Origin: a virus
Reading direction: 5' to 3' (one strand)
DNA length: 48,000 nt
Virus record (IMG/VR): IMGVR_UViG_3300022916_000026
Span: 1-48,000 of that record
Shown: in pieces, positions 16,712 through 24,181 of the stretch
Position numbering within the stretch: position 1 is the first letter of the stretch
Layout of the letters: each line of letters opens with the position of its first letter
Position numbers and translations under genes: made by a program
Notes under the pieces: generated by a model
What the model was told of the DNA's origin: nothing
Database searches by the model: none
What the model saw: only the letters and a program-made list of their open reading frames with translations

Positions 16712-17152
16712 ATGTCTGTCGAAACCAACTATCCCCGCCCCTTCGGGATTCACCAGATCATCACGCTGGGCAGCGACTTCAACGGCGCCGTGCCGGGCAC
16801 CGTCGCGACCTTCGCCAACGACGTGCTTTCTTACCCCACCGCGATCGTGGGTGGCAAGTTCGATCCGCACTCCGACGTCGAGTACAAGGACAGGGGCGGG
16901 GCGCCGCTCAAGGTGCTGGAGTTCTGGCTTCTCATGGACGGAGGGCAGGCGACCTGGAGCATCAAAAAGGTCACCGCTGCCGGCAAAAAAATCACGATCC
17001 TCGACGAGACCAGCCAGGCCGCGGCCACCGACGTGCTTATCAGCGAGTCGGACGGGATCCGGCTGTTGCCGGGCGAGTGGCTTGAGGTGCTGACCGGTGG
17101 CTGTGCCGCCGAGGTCAACGCGGGCGGCATGTTCGCCCCGGTGGAGGGATAG
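16712..17152 (+). CDS. Small protein of the tail-fibre cluster
   Basis: 146 residues with TAAGGAGA before ATG 16712. The sequence is beta-rich with no enzymatic motif: an FNGAVPGTVATFANDVLSY start, GGKFDPHSDVEYKDRGGAPLK, then LEVLTGGCAAEVNAGGMFAP. It lies between two tail-fibre genes, so it may be a fibre tip, accessory adhesin or fibre chaperone. I do not recognise the family. Confidence 0.5.
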   Translation: MSVETNYPRPFGIHQIITLGSDFNGAVPGTVATFANDVLSYPTAIVGGKFDPHSDVEYKDRGGAPLKVLEFWLLMDGGQATWSIKKVTAAGKKITILDETSQAAATDVLISESDGIRLLPGEWLEVLTGGCAAEVNAGGMFAPVEG

Positions 17153-17154
17153 TC

Positions 17155-18126
17155 ATGGCGTTTTCAAATGGGCAAAAGCTTGGCGGTGGCATCACGGTCG
17201 TTGCGGCCATCGCCGCCGTACTCGCCTCGATGGCGTCCATCCCCGCGACGTATCGCTCGGCCATGGGCCTCGGGTCTGCGTCCGTGGAGGACGTCGGAAC
17301 CGCCAACGGCGACATCCCCCAGCTCGTTGATGTGGGCGGATCGCCTGGCCTTCCCGCTGTCAGTGGTGCCAACCTCACGGCGGTCACCGCCGCAGACACC
17401 GCCCTGGTTGACGGCACCGCAGCGGCCACGGTCAAGGCCGGCGCGGCGCTGGGCGCCACGGCGGTACAGCCATCGGCCATTTCGCCATCAGGCCGTATCG
17501 CCTACCTATCAGACGACGACCTATCTAGCGCCCTGGGCACCGACGACGCGAAGAACGGCACCATCTCGCAGGAGACCGGCTACAAGCGCTTTCAGATCTC
17601 GGCGGTACAGGCGGCGCAGTGGACGCACAATATCAGGACTGCTCCGCAGCGCTATTACACCCTACCGGACGGTGATTTTTTTGCCTACATGCTGGTTGAA
17701 AACAACCACGCCCAGGCGGATTACAGCAGCGTAATTCTAGGTCTAACCTCTTCAACGTCTGGCCTCGAAAACTACTGGGTATTTGCTGCTACTGGGCGGT
17801 CTGTTGCCTCTGCGGGGTATGATTTCCTTTTGCGAGACAACGGGGGAGGCGCATCCACGGTTGGGTCTTTTACCACATTTGCCAACGACTACCGATGGAT
17901 CGGGATCGCTCGCCTCGGGAACGTGGTTTATCAGATGGACTCGGCCAACGCGACCGGCGACGAGCCCGGCCCCAATGACTGGACGACGGCGGCCAATCAG
18001 ACGTGCGCGCCAGGCGGCGGCTACTTCGCTGGCATGTATGACCGGCTTCTTATTGCCGTGTCCGACGAGGGCACCGCAGCGGTTATTGACGTGCATGTCA
18101 GCAAGGTTAGGATCTTCCGCAGGTAA
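17155..18126 (+). CDS. Tail fibre / receptor-binding protein
   Basis: 323 residues. Residues 12-30 are hydrophobic (ITVVAAIAAVLASMASI). Then comes a fibre module, GTANGDIPQLVDVGGSPGLP followed by AVSGANLT, a version of the repeat 'GTAxxNIVQLDxxGKLPAVDGSxLT' known in many tail fibres. From about residue 150 a jelly-roll-like domain (RYYTLPDGDFFAYMLVENNH, ...GFASGLENYWVF-like strands, RWIGIARLGNVVYQMD) may bind the receptor. Codons in 17690-17880 are more AT-rich than in the neighbours, often a sign of exchange at receptor-binding tips. Last gene of the tail cluster. Confidence 0.7.
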   Translation: MAFSNGQKLGGGITVVAAIAAVLASMASIPATYRSAMGLGSASVEDVGTANGDIPQLVDVGGSPGLPAVSGANLTAVTAADTALVDGTAAATVKAGAALGATAVQPSAISPSGRIAYLSDDDLSSALGTDDAKNGTISQETGYKRFQISAVQAAQWTHNIRTAPQRYYTLPDGDFFAYMLVENNHAQADYSSVILGLTSSTSGLENYWVFAATGRSVASAGYDFLLRDNGGGASTVGSFTTFANDYRWIGIARLGNVVYQMDSANATGDEPGPNDWTTAANQTCAPGGGYFAGMYDRLLIAVSDEGTAAVIDVHVSKVRIFRR

Positions 18127-18201
18127 CACCCGCGCACCCAGGCCGGCGACAGGCAGCACACGATAGCGGGAGGCGCCAGGAGGGCGCATGGAGGCAGACA
18201 A

Positions 18202-18519
18202 GTGGCTGCGACACTAAAAGAGCGAATTACCAGGATCGAAACCTTGACCGAGCAGCACACGCCGATCCTGCGCCGGCTTGACGCCGCGCTGCCGTTGGCC
18301 GTTACCCAGGCTCAATGCGAGACGCGACGGCCAACCCCTTTGACCGCCTGGGGCTACTTCAAGCGTGCAACCGCGATCCTGGCCTTCCTCGGGATGCTGT
18401 CGACGGGCGCCGCTGGCGTGCTGCACCTCGCCGGCAAGGAGATCCGCGATCTGGCCGAGCCGCCGGCCTACGCGTCCCCCCGGGCCTCCGTGCCCGCCCC
18501 TCGGGACGCCGGGCGATGA
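18202..18519 (+). CDS. Small membrane protein with coiled coil (XhlA-like/holin-associated)
   Basis: 105 residues from GTG 18202, with GGAGG seven bases upstream. An N-terminal amphipathic coil (LKERITRIETLTEQHTPILR) is followed by a hydrophobic helix (about 54-74: AILAFLGMLSTGAAGVLHLA) and a Pro/Ala/Arg-rich tail. The coil-then-TM layout resembles XhlA-type holin-associated proteins, and it starts the lysis-like cluster between fibre and endolysin genes. Function inferred only. Confidence 0.5.
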   Translation: MAATLKERITRIETLTEQHTPILRRLDAALPLAVTQAQCETRRPTPLTAWGYFKRATAILAFLGMLSTGAAGVLHLAGKEIRDLAEPPAYASPRASVPAPRDAGR

Positions 18520-18680
18520 AGCACCCGACGCCGGGCGACCTTGAGCACCGCGAAGCGACCAGGGCCGTTGTTGGTCGCCTGTACCGCGCGCGACAATTCG
18601 ACCTGTGGACATGGCGCGGGATCTCCCTGCTCGCGTGGGCCGCCCTGCTGGCCTCCGTCGGCTTTGGGTCGGTGGTGTAG
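18516..18680 (+). CDS. 54-residue membrane protein of the lysis-like cluster
   Basis: Start ATG 18516 overlaps the upstream stop (ATGA). The first half is charged (MKHPTPGDLEHREATRAVVG), the second is a single membrane helix (WTWRGISLLAWAALLASVGF) ending at the C-terminus. Small tail-anchored proteins of this kind next to endolysins often are holins, antiholins or spanin parts, but there is no diagnostic motif. Confidence 0.5.
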   Translation: MKHPTPGDLEHREATRAVVGRLYRARQFDLWTWRGISLLAWAALLASVGFGSVV

Positions 18681-18684
18681 GGCC

Positions 18685-18888
18685 ATGGCTCAACCTCGAC
18701 AGGTCGACGCCCTGGACTGCCAACGGTGCCGCTCGCTCAACAGCTTGATCAAAGGCCCGCCTCGGTGTATTGTCACCGGTGACGCAATAACCGAGTGGGT
18801 GGACGTTGAGCCCTGCCTCGGTGAAGGTTTTGAGCCAATTGGGCCCGGAGAGCCGGCCTACTGCCACGGGAGGAGAAGTGCATCATAG
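18685..18888 (+). CDS. Small Cys-rich protein
   Basis: 67 residues from ATG 18685. It carries CQRC at residues 12-15 and further Cys at about 27, 43 and 58, with a His near the end, suggesting a small zinc-binding knuckle or disulphide-linked fold. Its last 11 bases overlap the start of the next gene. No family recognised. Confidence 0.45.
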   Translation: MAQPRQVDALDCQRCRSLNSLIKGPPRCIVTGDAITEWVDVEPCLGEGFEPIGPGEPAYCHGRRSAS

Positions 18889-20221
18889 AGTCTGGACAGA
18901 CGAAAGGCTGGATATCTGCAAGGCCCGCCTTGAAGACGGCAAACACGCAACGATCGGGGCCCTCGTGGTGTGGTGCGGGGACCGGTGGCGCGATGGCCAG
19001 ACGCCCGACGATCGAACCTTCAATCGGGCGTTCCAGGCCAGGCACGGTGTTACCCCTGGGAGTGTGCTCCCCGCGGCGCGCGCAGATCCACCGCCCAAGG
19101 CGCAAGAGAAAAAGATCGAGGTTGATCTCTCCGCCGCCAAGGGCAGGATCACCACGAGAAGCCTGGACATCAAAACGCTCGATCAAGCGCTTGAGGTGGC
19201 CAAGGTCGACCTGTCAACGTGGGATGTTGATCGGCACATCGTCAACAGCTGGGAGGTTACCGGCAAGGACGCCCACGGCAACTTTCAGACCTACACCAAC
19301 TGGCAGGTAAAGGTATGGCTCAAGCGCAAGACCGCCGAGGTGCAGTCGCTCGAGCTCCTCCTGGCGCAGATCGAAAAGGCCGCGCCAAAGCCCGCCAAGC
19401 TGTCGGCTCCACGCAAGGGCAAGGCCGCCCGGATCCTGGAGTTGTCGATCGTTGACGTTCACAACGGCCTTCGGTGCTCCCCTCCTAATTCCGACGGCGA
19501 ATGGAACATGGAGATCTCGCGTCGGGTGTTGCTGGCCACCTCTGCCGGCCTGATCGACAAAGCCAAGGCCTTCGGGCCGTTCCAACAGATCGTGGTACCG
19601 ATCGGTCACGACTGGATGCACATCGACAACATGGCCGGGACCACCACGGCCGGGACAAATCAGCCCGAGGCCGATCAGTGGCACGATATCTGGCTGTCAA
19701 GCGAGCGCCTGGCCATCGAGTGGGTGCTCGCCCTGCGCAAGATCGCGCCTGTCCGCGTGGTCGTGGTGCCGGGAAACCATGACTATGCATCTGGCTTCGC
19801 CATGGGCCGCCTGTTAAACGCCTATTTTCACAACGATCGCCGGGTCGAGGTGGACGCCTCGCCCGATCCGTTTAAGTGGATCCACTTCGGGGTAAACCTT
19901 GTGGGCCTGACTCATAAGAGCAAGGCGCCGATCAGGCTTGCGGCCCTCATGGCCAGCCAACGCCCGCAAGCGTGGGCCTCTACCACTTTCCGTGAGTGGC
20001 ACCTCGGCGACCAGCACCGGACGGGCAACAGCAACCCGACCATGATGGAGGAGCAGGGGGTGAGCGTTGACTTCCTGCCCTCGATCGTGCCCGGTAACGA
20101 GTGGCACAAGCGCAAGTGCTTGAACAATCAGCGCCGGGCGGGGACCGCCCACGTCTGGGACAAGCGCGAGGGGTTGATCTGCAAGTTGACGCAACGCGCT
20201 GTGGTAGGGGCCACCAAGTGA
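18878..20221 (+). CDS. Metallophosphoesterase (calcineurin-like) with N-terminal extension
   Basis: 447 residues using GTG 18878 with GGGAGG upstream. The C-terminal half has metallophosphoesterase motifs in order: ELSIVDVHNG (D-x-H), an Asp/His pair in 'GHDWMHIDNMAG', VVVPGNHDY (GNHD) and later His residues (LVGLTHKSK; HLGDQHRTG). The N-terminal 130 residues are a charged region that may bind DNA. Phage relatives are usually annotated as phosphatase/DNA-repair exonuclease-like; the substrate is unknown. The location inside the lysis-like cluster is unusual for a nucleic-acid enzyme. Confidence 0.75.
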   Translation: MHHRVWTDERLDICKARLEDGKHATIGALVVWCGDRWRDGQTPDDRTFNRAFQARHGVTPGSVLPAARADPPPKAQEKKIEVDLSAAKGRITTRSLDIKTLDQALEVAKVDLSTWDVDRHIVNSWEVTGKDAHGNFQTYTNWQVKVWLKRKTAEVQSLELLLAQIEKAAPKPAKLSAPRKGKAARILELSIVDVHNGLRCSPPNSDGEWNMEISRRVLLATSAGLIDKAKAFGPFQQIVVPIGHDWMHIDNMAGTTTAGTNQPEADQWHDIWLSSERLAIEWVLALRKIAPVRVVVVPGNHDYASGFAMGRLLNAYFHNDRRVEVDASPDPFKWIHFGVNLVGLTHKSKAPIRLAALMASQRPQAWASTTFREWHLGDQHRTGNSNPTMMEEQGVSVDFLPSIVPGNEWHKRKCLNNQRRAGTAHVWDKREGLICKLTQRAVVGATK

Positions 20222-20385
20222 TCGAGGCCGCCTGCAGCTCCGCGGAGAACATCGCCGGGGCCGGCTTTTTGCTGCTGCTCGGCCTGGGCCTCGGCGTGGT
20301 GGCTGGCGTTTGCGCCGAGAAAATACGATCTGCTTTAAACAGGGGCGAGGGCTCCGAGGAGGAATCATGTTTTCCGAGATCTTGA
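20218..20385 (+). CDS. 55-residue single-span membrane protein
   Basis: GTG 20218 overlaps the phosphoesterase stop (GTGA). The product has a Cys near the N-terminus (IEAACSS), one very hydrophobic helix (AGAGFLLLLGLGLGVVAGVC) and a charged tail, and overlaps the next gene by 19 bases. Size and topology suit a holin- or spanin-like lysis component, without diagnostic motif. Confidence 0.5.
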   Translation: MIEAACSSAENIAGAGFLLLLGLGLGVVAGVCAEKIRSALNRGEGSEEESCFPRS

Positions 20386-21083
20386 AGTTGGTGATTCAGC
20401 ACCCGATGGAGGCCATCGGCATCCTGTTGACCGCCCTGTCGGTCGTCTCGAGCGTGCTCAACGCGGCTACCGAGCACTGGACCGAGGTGGAAGAGTTCAA
20501 GGTGTGGCGTCGGCGTGTGCTGGCGTGGATCGAGCGTTTGTCCGTGGTTCAGTCCAAGGGCGCCGCCGGCCTGTTTAAGCTGCCCGGCTTCGACGGGAAG
20601 AAACCGCCCAAGCTTCCGGGCGTCGGCACCCTGTGGACCCTGGCGCTCGTGTTGTGCCTGCCCGCTACCGGCTGCACCGCCGCCCAGCAGGCTATGTGGG
20701 CCGACCTCGGCAAGGGCGCCTTGAAGAACATGGCGCCGGCCGCCGCTGACTCCCTGTGCGCGATCGCCGCGGCCAACTGCGACCGGCTCGGCGGGGATGC
20801 CTGCGTCTCTGCGGTGACCATGGGCTGTCACTATGGAAAGGCCAAGATGGTCAAGGCCCTCGACGACTGGATCAAGGACGGCAAGAAGCCCGACGCCGTC
20901 AAGATGCAGACCGAGGTGCGCGCGGCCATTGCCTCAGATCCCGCGCTGATGCAGTTCAAGGCCCGGGCGATCCCGATGATGAACGTCAAGAAGATCGAGA
21001 CCAAGGGGATCGGCTTCAAGGTGCCGACCAAGGCCGAGGGCGGGGCAGGGGTGACCGACTCGGCGCCGGTGGAGGTCAAATAA
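20367..21083 (+). CDS. Membrane protein with an internal lipobox-like segment
   Basis: 238 residues from ATG 20367 (GAGGAGG upstream). A first hydrophobic helix lies at about 12-30 (AIGILLTALSVVSSVLNAA), then a charged helix (EVEEFKVWRRRVLAWIERL). A second hydrophobic stretch at about 90-106 ends in LPATGC, a good lipobox, although no start codon directly precedes it. The remainder is soluble, with Cys pairs around 130-155. Either it is a two-span membrane protein or a fusion of a small holin-like unit to a lipoprotein-type unit. Location before the endolysin favours a lysis role. Confidence 0.5.
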   Translation: MFSEILKLVIQHPMEAIGILLTALSVVSSVLNAATEHWTEVEEFKVWRRRVLAWIERLSVVQSKGAAGLFKLPGFDGKKPPKLPGVGTLWTLALVLCLPATGCTAAQQAMWADLGKGALKNMAPAAADSLCAIAAANCDRLGGDACVSAVTMGCHYGKAKMVKALDDWIKDGKKPDAVKMQTEVRAAIASDPALMQFKARAIPMMNVKKIETKGIGFKVPTKAEGGAGVTDSAPVEVK

Positions 21084-21084
21084 C

Positions 21085-21204
21085 ATGATCGTTGACGCCG
21101 CCGAGAGGATCCTGGTTGCGCTAGAGATGCGCGTTGATCGCGCCTGGCTCAGTTGCGTGGCGGCGTTTTGGCGTGGATTCGACCGCATAAGGCCCCGGCC
21201 ATGA
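21085..21204 (+). CDS. 39-residue hypothetical protein
   Basis: ATG 21085 to TGA 21202, overlapping the next gene by ATGA and starting one base after the upstream stop. It is an amphipathic, Arg-rich peptide (MIVDAAERILVALEMRVDRA, then WLSCVAAFWRGFDRIRPRP). The tight packing within the cluster is the main support; it lacks any known motif. Confidence 0.4.
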   Translation: MIVDAAERILVALEMRVDRAWLSCVAAFWRGFDRIRPRP

Positions 21205-21341
21205 AAGAAAACGCACCAAATAAAGCGGAGAGCGCCGCTCCTGTCGCGCCCTCTGCGCCGCTGCACCTTGGGTGGGCCCTTGCCGCCCTTCTGGCCCTCG
21301 GCGTCTTGTGCGTCATCCTGGGCTCTCTTCCCTGGAGGTAG
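21201..21341 (+). CDS. 46-residue single-span membrane protein
   Basis: ATG 21201 overlaps the upstream stop (ATGA). A Pro/Ala-rich polar N-terminus (MKENAPNKAESAAPVAPSAP) leads to one hydrophobic helix (GWALAALLALGVLCVILGSL) and the end PWR. It is the last gene before the endolysin and is a candidate holin or holin regulator by topology and position only. Confidence 0.5.
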   Translation: MKENAPNKAESAAPVAPSAPLHLGWALAALLALGVLCVILGSLPWR

Positions 21342-21345
21342 ATAG

Positions 21346-22044
21346 ATGGAATTCGACCGACGGGACCATATTGGTCCCTGCGAGCTACGCTATACCCGAC
21401 ACAAGACGCACGGGCCGCCTCACCCGCCCTACGGCACGAGGAGCAAGCGGGGGCCGCGCACGGTAGGGGCCGCGCCCGGCTTTTGGACGCTTTGCGAGGG
21501 GTGGATGGCTCACCTCGCCGAGGTCTGCCCGGGCGGAGCTCCCGAGATCATGGCAACCGCCGGGTTTCAGGTGTCCAAGGGCAACGCGCGCAACGCTCAC
21601 CGCCGGGGCATCGCCTTCGACCTCGACGGGCTGTTTTGGGTAGGCGACGAGATCGCGCCGGTGATCGCCCTTCGCGCCGACGACGACGCGCGCCGCTACC
21701 TGGCGGTCGAGGCTGGCCTGCGCCAATTCTTCGGCGTGGTGCTCAATTGGTGGTGGAACAAGCACCACAAATGCCACTTTCATGTGTCCGCCAAGGGGGT
21801 CGCCGGGTGGACCGTGCCGCGCCGGGTAGATCAAAAGACGCTGTTCGTGCAGCTGGCGCTGACCAAGGTGCTTGACCGGCCCGTCACCCTTGATGCCCAG
21901 TGGGGCCCTGAGACGCGTGGAGCTGTCGAGGATGTACTGATGGAGGTTGGGCCTGGGGCCCTTGACCTGGCCGCGCCCGGGGCGTGGGAAGCGTTCTGTC
22001 GTGCCGTGGAGCTGGTCGGGTGGGGCACGGTCGAGGCTGGTTAG
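21346..22044 (+). CDS. Endolysin: extensin-like / M15-type peptidase with peptidoglycan-binding tail
   Basis: 232 residues. Residues about 65-150 have the extensin-C/M15-like zinc peptidase pattern: ATAGFQVSKGNARNAHRRGIAFDLDG (H-x(6)-D spacing as in HxxGxAxD) and a later HHKCHFHV (HxH). These would cut the peptide cross-links of peptidoglycan. Residues about 168-200 (LFVQLALTKVLDRPVTLDAQ, WGPETRGAVEDVL) look like a peptidoglycan-binding helix bundle. It has no signal peptide, so it needs a holin, consistent with the small membrane proteins upstream. Its TAG overlaps the stop of the convergent gene (TTAG). Confidence 0.82.
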   Translation: MEFDRRDHIGPCELRYTRHKTHGPPHPPYGTRSKRGPRTVGAAPGFWTLCEGWMAHLAEVCPGGAPEIMATAGFQVSKGNARNAHRRGIAFDLDGLFWVGDEIAPVIALRADDDARRYLAVEAGLRQFFGVVLNWWWNKHHKCHFHVSAKGVAGWTVPRRVDQKTLFVQLALTKVLDRPVTLDAQWGPETRGAVEDVLMEVGPGALDLAAPGAWEAFCRAVELVGWGTVEAG

Positions 22045-22244
22045 GCTCCAGATGTGCCCCCTTTTTCTTCCTTTAGATCGCTCAGGCTCCGACGCTCCAC
22101 GCGCTCACCGCATCGCTTGCACTTCGCCCATCGCTTGCTGGTGACCCTGGTTCCGTGGAAGCACTTTGGGCACATGGCGCCTTGCCAGATCAGCAGGCTA
22201 GCCAACAAGGGCGGGCCGTCTTTATGCGCTAGTGGGTTTCTCAT
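22041..22244 (-). CDS. Small zinc-ribbon protein
   Basis: 67 residues; start ATG 22244 overlaps the stop of the upstream minus gene (ATGA). Two CxxC knuckles (CPKC at about 25-28 and CKRC at about 42-45) separated by a basic stretch form a zinc ribbon, followed by a charged tail. It is the last gene of the long minus-strand operon and ends exactly against the endolysin stop. The role is unknown; such ribbons often bind nucleic acid. Confidence 0.6.
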   Translation of the reverse strand: MRNPLAHKDGPPLLASLLIWQGAMCPKCFHGTRVTSKRWAKCKRCGERVERRSLSDLKEEKGGTSGA

Positions 22245-22669
22245 GTGCCGCCCTTGAGCTTATCCCTGGCGATCCGTTTATCCCTTCGCCTGTTGCAGTT
22301 GATCTTTATGGCTGCGTTTCGCTCCTCGGTCAGTCGCTCGATTTGTTCGTTTTTCTCCTTGACGCGATCCAGTGCGGCGGCGTGGCGCTGCTCCAGGGCG
22401 ACGGCGAGCTCCTGCATGGCATTCGCCCATGGCGTGAAGTAGCCCTTGGCCGAGGCGTCGGTCACCGCTTGATATCGCGCCGCGAGTTCCTCGTCGGTTG
22501 GCTCTGACAGGCTCGGCTCGGCGGCGCGCGCCTCCAGGGCGAAAATATATCGCCTGATGGTGCTCATGGTCGCGGGCCACTCCTTGTCAAGCGGTCCGCC
22601 CTTGCGTATATGCCGGTGGGTTCTTTCTGCGTCGTAGACCCGGGCCGCCTCCTTTCGTCTGTCGCTCAC
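22241..22669 (-). CDS. Hypothetical charged helical protein
   Basis: 142 residues if it starts at GTG 22669, which overlaps the upstream stop (GTGA) and follows the coupling style of this operon. It is mainly helical: RRKEAARVYDAERTHRHIRK, a middle ...STIRRYIFALEARAAEPS..., then a coiled coil rich in Lys/Glu/Arg (DRVKEKNEQIERLTEERNAA). No catalytic motif is seen. Confidence 0.55.
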   Translation of the reverse strand: MSDRRKEAARVYDAERTHRHIRKGGPLDKEWPATMSTIRRYIFALEARAAEPSLSEPTDEELAARYQAVTDASAKGYFTPWANAMQELAVALEQRHAAALDRVKEKNEQIERLTEERNAAIKINCNRRRDKRIARDKLKGGT

Positions 22670-22866
22670 GATCCCGCTCCATCCCCGATCCGCTTCGTCG
22701 CCCCAAGCAACCGCCGCACATGCTCGGCAAAAGAGATCCCCGCGGCCTCGGCCTCCGCCTTGAGCCGTGCGAGCTGGCCGGCTGGATACCATACCGACGG
22801 CCCGCGCTCCTTGCCTTCTCCGAGGTCCGACGCGCAGGGCCGGCCAACCTTGTTTTTTTCACTCAT
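22666..22866 (-). CDS. Ribbon-helix-helix-like DNA-binding protein
   Basis: 66 residues. After a basic, flexible start (GRPCASDLGEGKERGP), the segment SVWYPAGQLARLKAEAEAAG followed by ISFAEHVRRLL has the strand-helix-turn-helix pattern of Arc/CopG-type repressors. Such dimers bind operators and could regulate this operon. Identification is by pattern only. Confidence 0.55.
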   Translation of the reverse strand: MSEKNKVGRPCASDLGEGKERGPSVWYPAGQLARLKAEAEAAGISFAEHVRRLLGATKRIGDGAGS

Positions 22867-22869
22867 GGA

Positions 22870-23127
22870 TCACCTCTTGTGTTTGTCTAACAGGGCCGTG
22901 TAGATCTTGATCGCGTCGGCCTCGATTTTAATTGCAGGGTGGGGCACGACCGCGCCGCGGAGGTCGCGCACGACCGATCCCTCTTCATCGATCCGCTCCC
23001 TGGCCTCGTGCGCCGTGTGGATCTGGACGGCGATCGCGTCCACGATGAGCGCAGGCGTGCGCGGCTTGACTTGGTCCTGCACCGATTTACGTAGCGCGTC
23101 GGAGGGTATGCGTGGTTCTTGGCTCAT
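22870..23127 (-). CDS. Hypothetical protein, weak P27 small-terminase-like pattern
   Basis: 85 residues. The second half, RGAVVPHPAIKIEADAIKIY, recalls the 'GxxVxHPAxxIxxxA...Y' segment of P27-family small terminase subunits and related DNA-binding proteins. It is shorter than those and lies in the early operon, and a better small-terminase candidate is at 39842. It overlaps the next minus gene's end by 41 bases. Function unknown. Confidence 0.5.
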   Translation of the reverse strand: MSQEPRIPSDALRKSVQDQVKPRTPALIVDAIAVQIHTAHEARERIDEEGSVVRDLRGAVVPHPAIKIEADAIKIYTALLDKHKR

Positions 23128-23758
23128 TTAGATCCTCTCTTTTGATGATCCCGGCTTTGACCTCCGGAAAGGGGAAAGATTCTTGAATGCCTGAAAGCTT
23201 GGGCATGACCTGGCGGAAGTTACCCTCGGGCCGCTCGGCGAAGATCTCCTCGGTGATGAGCTGGAAAAACTCGGCTAGCTTGAGATCGTCGGACACCTCC
23301 AGGCTTTCCATGCGCGGGTTCTCGTTGAGGTTCATGGATGTGCGCACCACGATATTGTGTGTTTTTGACCGGATCAAGAGAAACTTGGCGTGGGTCTTGA
23401 TCGCCCTGATGCAGTCGTCGCCGAAGATCTGGCGCATGTGGTGGCAGTAATCCGGCTTGCGGGTCTCGAAGCTGCCGTCTACGATCATGCGGAGCTTGGT
23501 GATCTGGGCCGACTCCATAAGGGCGGCCGACCTAGTCAGATCCGCGTGGGCCGCGGTCCAGGTGCAGATCGTGACCTCGGCGGGCCCTGTCTGGTCAAGG
23601 ATCGCGACCATGGCGTCGATCAGGCTGAATTGGCCGAAGGTCAAGATGAAGGTGTCGGTATTCGGCTCGATCGTGCCGATGGCGTCGGCGGCCTTGGCTC
23701 GCTTTGCGACTCGGATCTCGCGGTATGCGGCGGTCTTGATGGCTCTGGCGCGGGTCAT
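23087..23758 (-). CDS. Phospholipase-D-like (PLDc) protein
   Basis: 223 residues. The C-terminal part carries an HxK motif with downstream residues in PLD order: KTHAKFLLIRSKTHNIVVRT then SMNLNENPRMESLEVSDD, matching HxK(x)4..N..E/D of PLD-superfamily nucleases. The N-terminal part (FILTFGQFSLIDAMVAILDQ) fits the alpha/beta core. With only one HxK it would act as a dimer, like Nuc-type endonucleases. The substrate could be nucleic acid; this is inference. Confidence 0.65.
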   Translation of the reverse strand: MTRARAIKTAAYREIRVAKRAKAADAIGTIEPNTDTFILTFGQFSLIDAMVAILDQTGPAEVTICTWTAAHADLTRSAALMESAQITKLRMIVDGSFETRKPDYCHHMRQIFGDDCIRAIKTHAKFLLIRSKTHNIVVRTSMNLNENPRMESLEVSDDLKLAEFFQLITEEIFAERPEGNFRQVMPKLSGIQESFPFPEVKAGIIKREDLNEPRTTHTLRRAT

Positions 23759-24171
23759 CGGCTCGCCTTGGCGCCAGCCTCAAAGGCATCGCGAAGCAAA
23801 CGAGACCAGGGCTCGACGGCGGGCTGCAGGGCCGCGGGGATCGTCTCCATGTACCAGGTTCCGAACGCCGCCGAGCGCTGGCGGGTCTTTTCGAGGTTCG
23901 CCCGGTGGGCCGCCTCGCGCTCGTCGTGCGCGAGCTTGGCTTCGAGATCCTCAATGGTCGCCGCTGCGCTTGACGTTCCGTGCAATCTCTCGGGAAGCTC
24001 AACCGACCACAGTGGCGCCGCGCCTCCGCCGCCCCTGTAGATCCCGCCGTCGCCGAGGGTGCCGCAAATATCCGCCACCTCTTCGCCGTCCATGTCGGGG
24101 TTGTCCGCGAGGAAGGCCTCAAGGGTTGTCTCTTCTGTTTCGCCGTCGATAGTGTTCAGGATAATATCCAT
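23755..24171 (-). CDS. Hypothetical protein
   Basis: 138 residues, ATGA-coupled to the PLD-like gene that follows it. It has an acidic N-terminus with an 'EAFLADNPDMDGEEVADICG' helix, a Gly loop (DGGIYRGGGGAAPLW) and a long charged coiled coil (TIEDLEAKLAHDEREAAHRA). No family is recognised. The pairing suggests a partner of the PLD-like protein. Confidence 0.5.
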   Translation of the reverse strand: MDIILNTIDGETEETTLEAFLADNPDMDGEEVADICGTLGDGGIYRGGGGAAPLWSVELPERLHGTSSAAATIEDLEAKLAHDEREAAHRANLEKTRQRSAAFGTWYMETIPAALQPAVEPWSRLLRDAFEAGAKASR

Positions 24172-24181
24172 GATAACTCCT

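Noticed and set aside
22870-23127. P27-type terminase small subunit
   Set aside because: Only a short segment resembles the family, it is in the early operon, and a better small-subunit candidate directly precedes the large terminase at 39842.
22907-24152. Several plus-strand frames opposite the PLD-like region
   Set aside because: Biased to Ser/Arg/Ala, no coupling or ribosome-binding site; the minus genes account for the DNA.
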